A DNA stretch of 64,000 bases from CAZJTL01 sp964548905. GTDB lineage: Bacteria; Cyanobacteriota; Cyanobacteriia; Cyanobacteriales; Xenococcaceae. Under the pieces are notes generated by a model, which worked only from the letters and a program-made list of their open reading frames with translations, did not search any database and was not told the DNA's origin. Position numbers and translations under genes: made by a program. How positions within the stretch are numbered: position 1 is the first letter of the stretch; each line of letters opens with the position of its first letter. The stretch spans positions 33,676-97,675 of the forward strand of contig CAZJTL010000001.1 in the NCBI GenBank assembly GCA_964548905.1, read 5' to 3'. Shown here in pieces: positions 61,028 through 64,000 of the stretch.

Positions 61028-63283
61028 GTGAAAATTTACTCTCTAATTACCGCGTCATTACTACTATCACTAAACTCCTCTCATTTTTCCCATCAACGAC
61101 CGATCGCGCCTAACCTTTTATCAGGTAACATTAGCCTAACTCTCAAACACGGTTTGTGGAAGCTTTGGCAAGAAAAACCAGTCTATCAAGATATCACCCT
61201 CGACTTAAGCTGTAATTACGGTAAGTGCGACTCAGATATTTGGGGTTACGCACCTAAATTTAATAAAGAAGTCGATCACCAAGGAATCGTAAAAGTAATT
61301 CAAACCGATCGCGCGATCGAACTAAAAGTAACCATGCAAATTCAGTCTCATCCTTGGGATAACAATCTCAAACAAGCTGAATACGCGATCGAACTCATTC
61401 CCAACGGCGATAAATTAATTGGTACTTACTCTGGAAAATATGGCGATCGCGATCGGGGAGGTATTCGCAAAGTTAAAGGAGAAGTCACTGGCAATATTAC
61501 CCCTCATTTTCCTCACAAAATCCCCAATAGCATTCCCATCGCCAAGCAGGAACATCCTCGTCTAATTTTTAGAAAATCTCAACTACCCCAACTCAAAGCA
61601 AAAGCTAAAACAGATTACGGAAAAAAAATTCTCGATCGCCTCCATAAATCTCTACGTGGCAATATTTATTATGATGGTTACGGTCCCAATTCAGGCTATC
61701 ATGCTGCTGGACATTGTTTTCTTGCTTTACTAGATAACAACCCCCAATCCGCCGCTACTGCATGGCAAATTACCAGCAAAAGCATCGATCGCCCTGCTTC
61801 CCGTTTATTAGAACAAGCATCGATCGTTGCAGGAATTGCATTGGCATACGACCTCTGTTACGACAATTGGGATCGAACACAAAAAAAACATGTCACCTCT
61901 TGGCTCGCCTCACAAACAGTTAAACTAGTAAATGGTAGCTCTCCCAGACAAGGATGGAATGGTGCTTCTTGGAGTAATTGGAGTGCTAGAGCAAGAAGTG
62001 CTGCTGGTTTAGCTGCCTTGGCGATTTTAAAAGAACCAGACGAGTTTTTTTCAGCTAATCAATATCTTGCCAACTCTAAAGATGCAGAACATTTTTTCCA
62101 CATCGCCGAACGTAACATCAAACGCTATTTGACGATCGCCCTTGGAGAACATGGTTTTGGTACAGAAGGGGATTTATATACACGGGAATCTATCTATGCA
62201 ATTCTTCCCCTTATCCAAGCAGAAAAACATGTTTTAGGCAAAGATTTAATAACGGGTTCGAGTGCAGAATGGTTGTTACCCCATTACGCCATGCGATTAG
62301 TAAAAAAGGATGGTGAAACATACGCTTCTACTTATGGAAGACATCGCATTGCACCTTCTGGATCTCTCTTTGCTTTGGGTTTAAATACTGCTTCAGCCAG
62401 ATTTTTACCTGGAATTGTTTGGTTTTTCGAGCGCTATTTTGGCAAACAAGGCGATGGTGGTTTTGGTGTAGAGGAATTATTACCCCATACAGCTATTTAT
62501 GCTTTGACAGGATACCAGGATAATCTAGCGAGTAAAAACCCTGCTCAAGTTTTTGGTAAAACATTAGTAGACGAACAAAAAGGTTTCTATGTATTTCGCG
62601 ATCGCTGGCAAGATTCTGCTGATTTCGTTGCTAGTATTTATCTCAAGCGACAACCTCTAGGCGCTTCTTGGTCATTTCCCGACATTGGTAGCTTTCGCAT
62701 TTGGGGTTTAGGACAGGAATGGGCAAAAGCTGGAGTTGGAGATGGTAATAGAGAAGATGAAAATGTAGTCGTGTTTGCAGACAATGAAGATCGTGGCGGA
62801 GAACCAATCTTTCATCAGACTAATCCTGATGGTTCGGGGATAGTTAGTCTGGCATATAAAAACTGGTTGCGTTCCTTTGCTGTAGATTATAGTGGAATGT
62901 CAGGCGCACCAGGCTTATTTGTCTTAGTCGATGAATTTGCTTTAAAAAACACAATTGAAGACTACAAAGTCAAAACTTGGACGATGCATACAGAAGGAAA
63001 AGTAAGAGTGAAAGGACAAACTTTTACAATTTCCTCTCCTTCAGGCGCAACCATGCAAGGAACTGTAGTTACACCAAAAGGTGCGGCGATCGCTGTTAAA
63101 TCGACTCAGCACAGCAATATAATTCGCATTACTGGAGTCAAACAGTTTTTTGTGGTAATGACAGTGCAACGAGGAAATGCACCAAACATTAATATTTCTG
63201 GTGATGATTTAGATGCCAAAGTAACAGTTGGTAAGCAAGTTATTTCTTATCGAGAAGGTAGAATTGTTTTAGATAAGCAATAA
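61028..63283 (+). CDS. Exported heparinase II/III-like polysaccharide lyase
   Basis: 751 residues from a GTG at 61028 (MKIYSLITASLLLSLNSS), which gives a normal signal peptide; a TTG six codons earlier also fits. Residues about 25-165 are a unique N-terminal part. HPRLIFRKSQLPQLKAKAKTDYGKKIL then opens an alpha/alpha toroid as in heparinase II/III and alginate-lyase-type proteins, with a large beta-rich C-terminal half (from about 500). Catalytic residues cannot be assigned with certainty. It would cleave uronic acid-containing or similar polymers outside the cell. It is not linked to the exopolysaccharide operons but could act on their product. Confidence 0.68.
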   Translation: MKIYSLITASLLLSLNSSHFSHQRPIAPNLLSGNISLTLKHGLWKLWQEKPVYQDITLDLSCNYGKCDSDIWGYAPKFNKEVDHQGIVKVIQTDRAIELKVTMQIQSHPWDNNLKQAEYAIELIPNGDKLIGTYSGKYGDRDRGGIRKVKGEVTGNITPHFPHKIPNSIPIAKQEHPRLIFRKSQLPQLKAKAKTDYGKKILDRLHKSLRGNIYYDGYGPNSGYHAAGHCFLALLDNNPQSAATAWQITSKSIDRPASRLLEQASIVAGIALAYDLCYDNWDRTQKKHVTSWLASQTVKLVNGSSPRQGWNGASWSNWSARARSAAGLAALAILKEPDEFFSANQYLANSKDAEHFFHIAERNIKRYLTIALGEHGFGTEGDLYTRESIYAILPLIQAEKHVLGKDLITGSSAEWLLPHYAMRLVKKDGETYASTYGRHRIAPSGSLFALGLNTASARFLPGIVWFFERYFGKQGDGGFGVEELLPHTAIYALTGYQDNLASKNPAQVFGKTLVDEQKGFYVFRDRWQDSADFVASIYLKRQPLGASWSFPDIGSFRIWGLGQEWAKAGVGDGNREDENVVVFADNEDRGGEPIFHQTNPDGSGIVSLAYKNWLRSFAVDYSGMSGAPGLFVLVDEFALKNTIEDYKVKTWTMHTEGKVRVKGQTFTISSPSGATMQGTVVTPKGAAIAVKSTQHSNIIRITGVKQFFVVMTVQRGNAPNINISGDDLDAKVTVGKQVISYREGRIVLDKQ

Positions 63284-63329
63284 AACTAAAGATATATAGC
63301 AATTCTAAATGATTTATGAACAATTGCTA

Positions 63330-63357
63330 TTGCCTCTTGCCTCTTGCCTCTTGCCTT
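63330..63357. repeat. Heptad array TTGCCTC x4
   Basis: Four copies, the last TTGCCTT, between the lyase-like gene and the final partial gene. Confidence 0.85.
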
Positions 63358-63484
63358 CCTTTACCAGCTAATTTACAACTCAAACAGAAATGCTATAGTG
63401 CGATCGCCTGATTGATTAAAATATAAAAAACCAAGATAAATAAAGAACAACAAATTTACTATCTAGCTTAGGTAATCATGAGTT

Positions 63485-64000
63485 ATGAACTTAATCACTA
63501 CAGAAATAATTAATACTGCGATTGAGCAAAGGCGTTATCTAAACTCAGAAGAATTAAAATCTTTGAACATTTGGCTAAAAGAACGTCAAAATGAAGTAGA
63601 AATTGCTAAAACTGTTTCCGATCTCAAAGAAGAACTTCTTAAGACAATAAAAATTCAATTATCATCAAAAGTTGATGCTATAGTAAATTCTTTCAATTTA
63701 AAAGACAATAGTCTAAAACAACAATTATCAGTTAGTCTCTCAAAATATATTATTATTTTTGTAGATTTTGTAGATACTTGTTTGCGACTAACTTGTTATG
63801 ATTTAATCTCAGGGGAAATAGGACGTTTATTAGAAGCAATAAATCCGAAAGATATGCCTCATTTTTTGGAAACTACGGGCATTTCTTTGAAAATTATTTT
63901 TGATGATTTTAATGAAACAAAAGAGCTTGTCACCTCACAAATACCTACTGAATTTCAAGATAAGTTTATCAAATATTTTCAACCCATTACTGAAGTCATT
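63485..64000 (+). CDS. Partial helical protein, possibly phycobilisome-like (3' end outside window)
   Basis: The frame starts at the ATG at 63485 and remains open through the window edge, 172 codons. The translation is all-helical: NAIEQ-type start, then IEQRRYLNSEELKSLNIWL, and further FVDTCLRLTCYDLISGEIGRLLEA. The position of C and YDLISG followed by an LLEA helix loosely recalls phycobilisome or globin-like linkers, in which an RYxxYALLAGD segment occurs. This resemblance is weak and no chromophore cysteine can be assigned, so the function is left open. AT-rich base composition differs slightly from the neighbouring gene. Confidence 0.6.
   Translation, partial: MNLITTEIINTAIEQRRYLNSEELKSLNIWLKERQNEVEIAKTVSDLKEELLKTIKIQLSSKVDAIVNSFNLKDNSLKQQLSVSLSKYIIIFVDFVDTCLRLTCYDLISGEIGRLLEAINPKDMPHFLETTGISLKIIFDDFNETKELVTSQIPTEFQDKFIKYFQPITEVI

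Overview
The window is cyanobacterial chromosome. The evidence is the RNA polymerase beta-prime subunit split into rpoC1 and rpoC2, petB and petD for the cytochrome b6f complex, a Psb32-type thylakoid protein, very frequent HIP1 octamers (GCGATCGC) and many heptanucleotide tandem repeats between genes. The genus cannot be fixed from the sequence alone. One run of 10 Ns (9824-9833) marks an assembly gap inside a metal-sensor gene.

Layout. Positions 1-7048 (minus strand) hold an exopolysaccharide block: two GT4 glycosyltransferases, a GT2 glycosyltransferase, a response-regulator receiver domain fused to a Wzz-type chain-length protein, and a polymerase/ligase-like membrane protein cut by the window edge. 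galE and a SAM methyltransferase follow on the plus strand (7457-9664), then an InrS/CsoR-like metal sensor. Positions 10161-19576 are the rpoB-rpoC1-rpoC2 operon (minus strand) with a strong terminator behind it. Then come a TatD-family nuclease, rpsT, hisD, a UspA-like protein and a HAD sugar phosphatase.

Positions 24818-36640 (plus strand) form a second, nearly complete Wzx/Wzy exopolysaccharide locus: a WecG/TagA-type transferase with a C-terminal MshEN-like tandem motif, a HAD-GT2 fusion, a GT14-type transferase, a Wzx flippase, a Wzy/ligase-like protein, a Wzc-type tyrosine kinase and an exported clan GH-A hydrolase. No outer-membrane exporter (Wza) is present. Both polysaccharide blocks carry a protein in which a signalling module is joined to an assembly enzyme: a phospho-receiver in one, and a possible c-di-GMP-binding module in the other. 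These two fusions are the most interesting content.

Positions 36756-64000 are mixed housekeeping and accessory genes: a CbiC-like protein, psb32, YtxH/DUF948 membrane proteins, an LpxB-related protein, ald, DUF2854, a PmbA/TldD protein, a cytosine-deaminase-like enzyme, phoX, purN, an FHA protein, a copper P-type ATPase, a TM2/SHOCT protein, tRNA-Asp, a CPBP protease, petB-petD, another GT4, a Uma2 nuclease with an early stop, an acyltransferase, hemE, a 5'-truncated MutY-like glycosylase, a heparinase-like exported protein and a partial gene at the right edge. Between genes lie heptad arrays, a two-copy 37-bp hairpin repeat, and an IS630 remnant next to a 140-bp MITE-like element (43513-43900).
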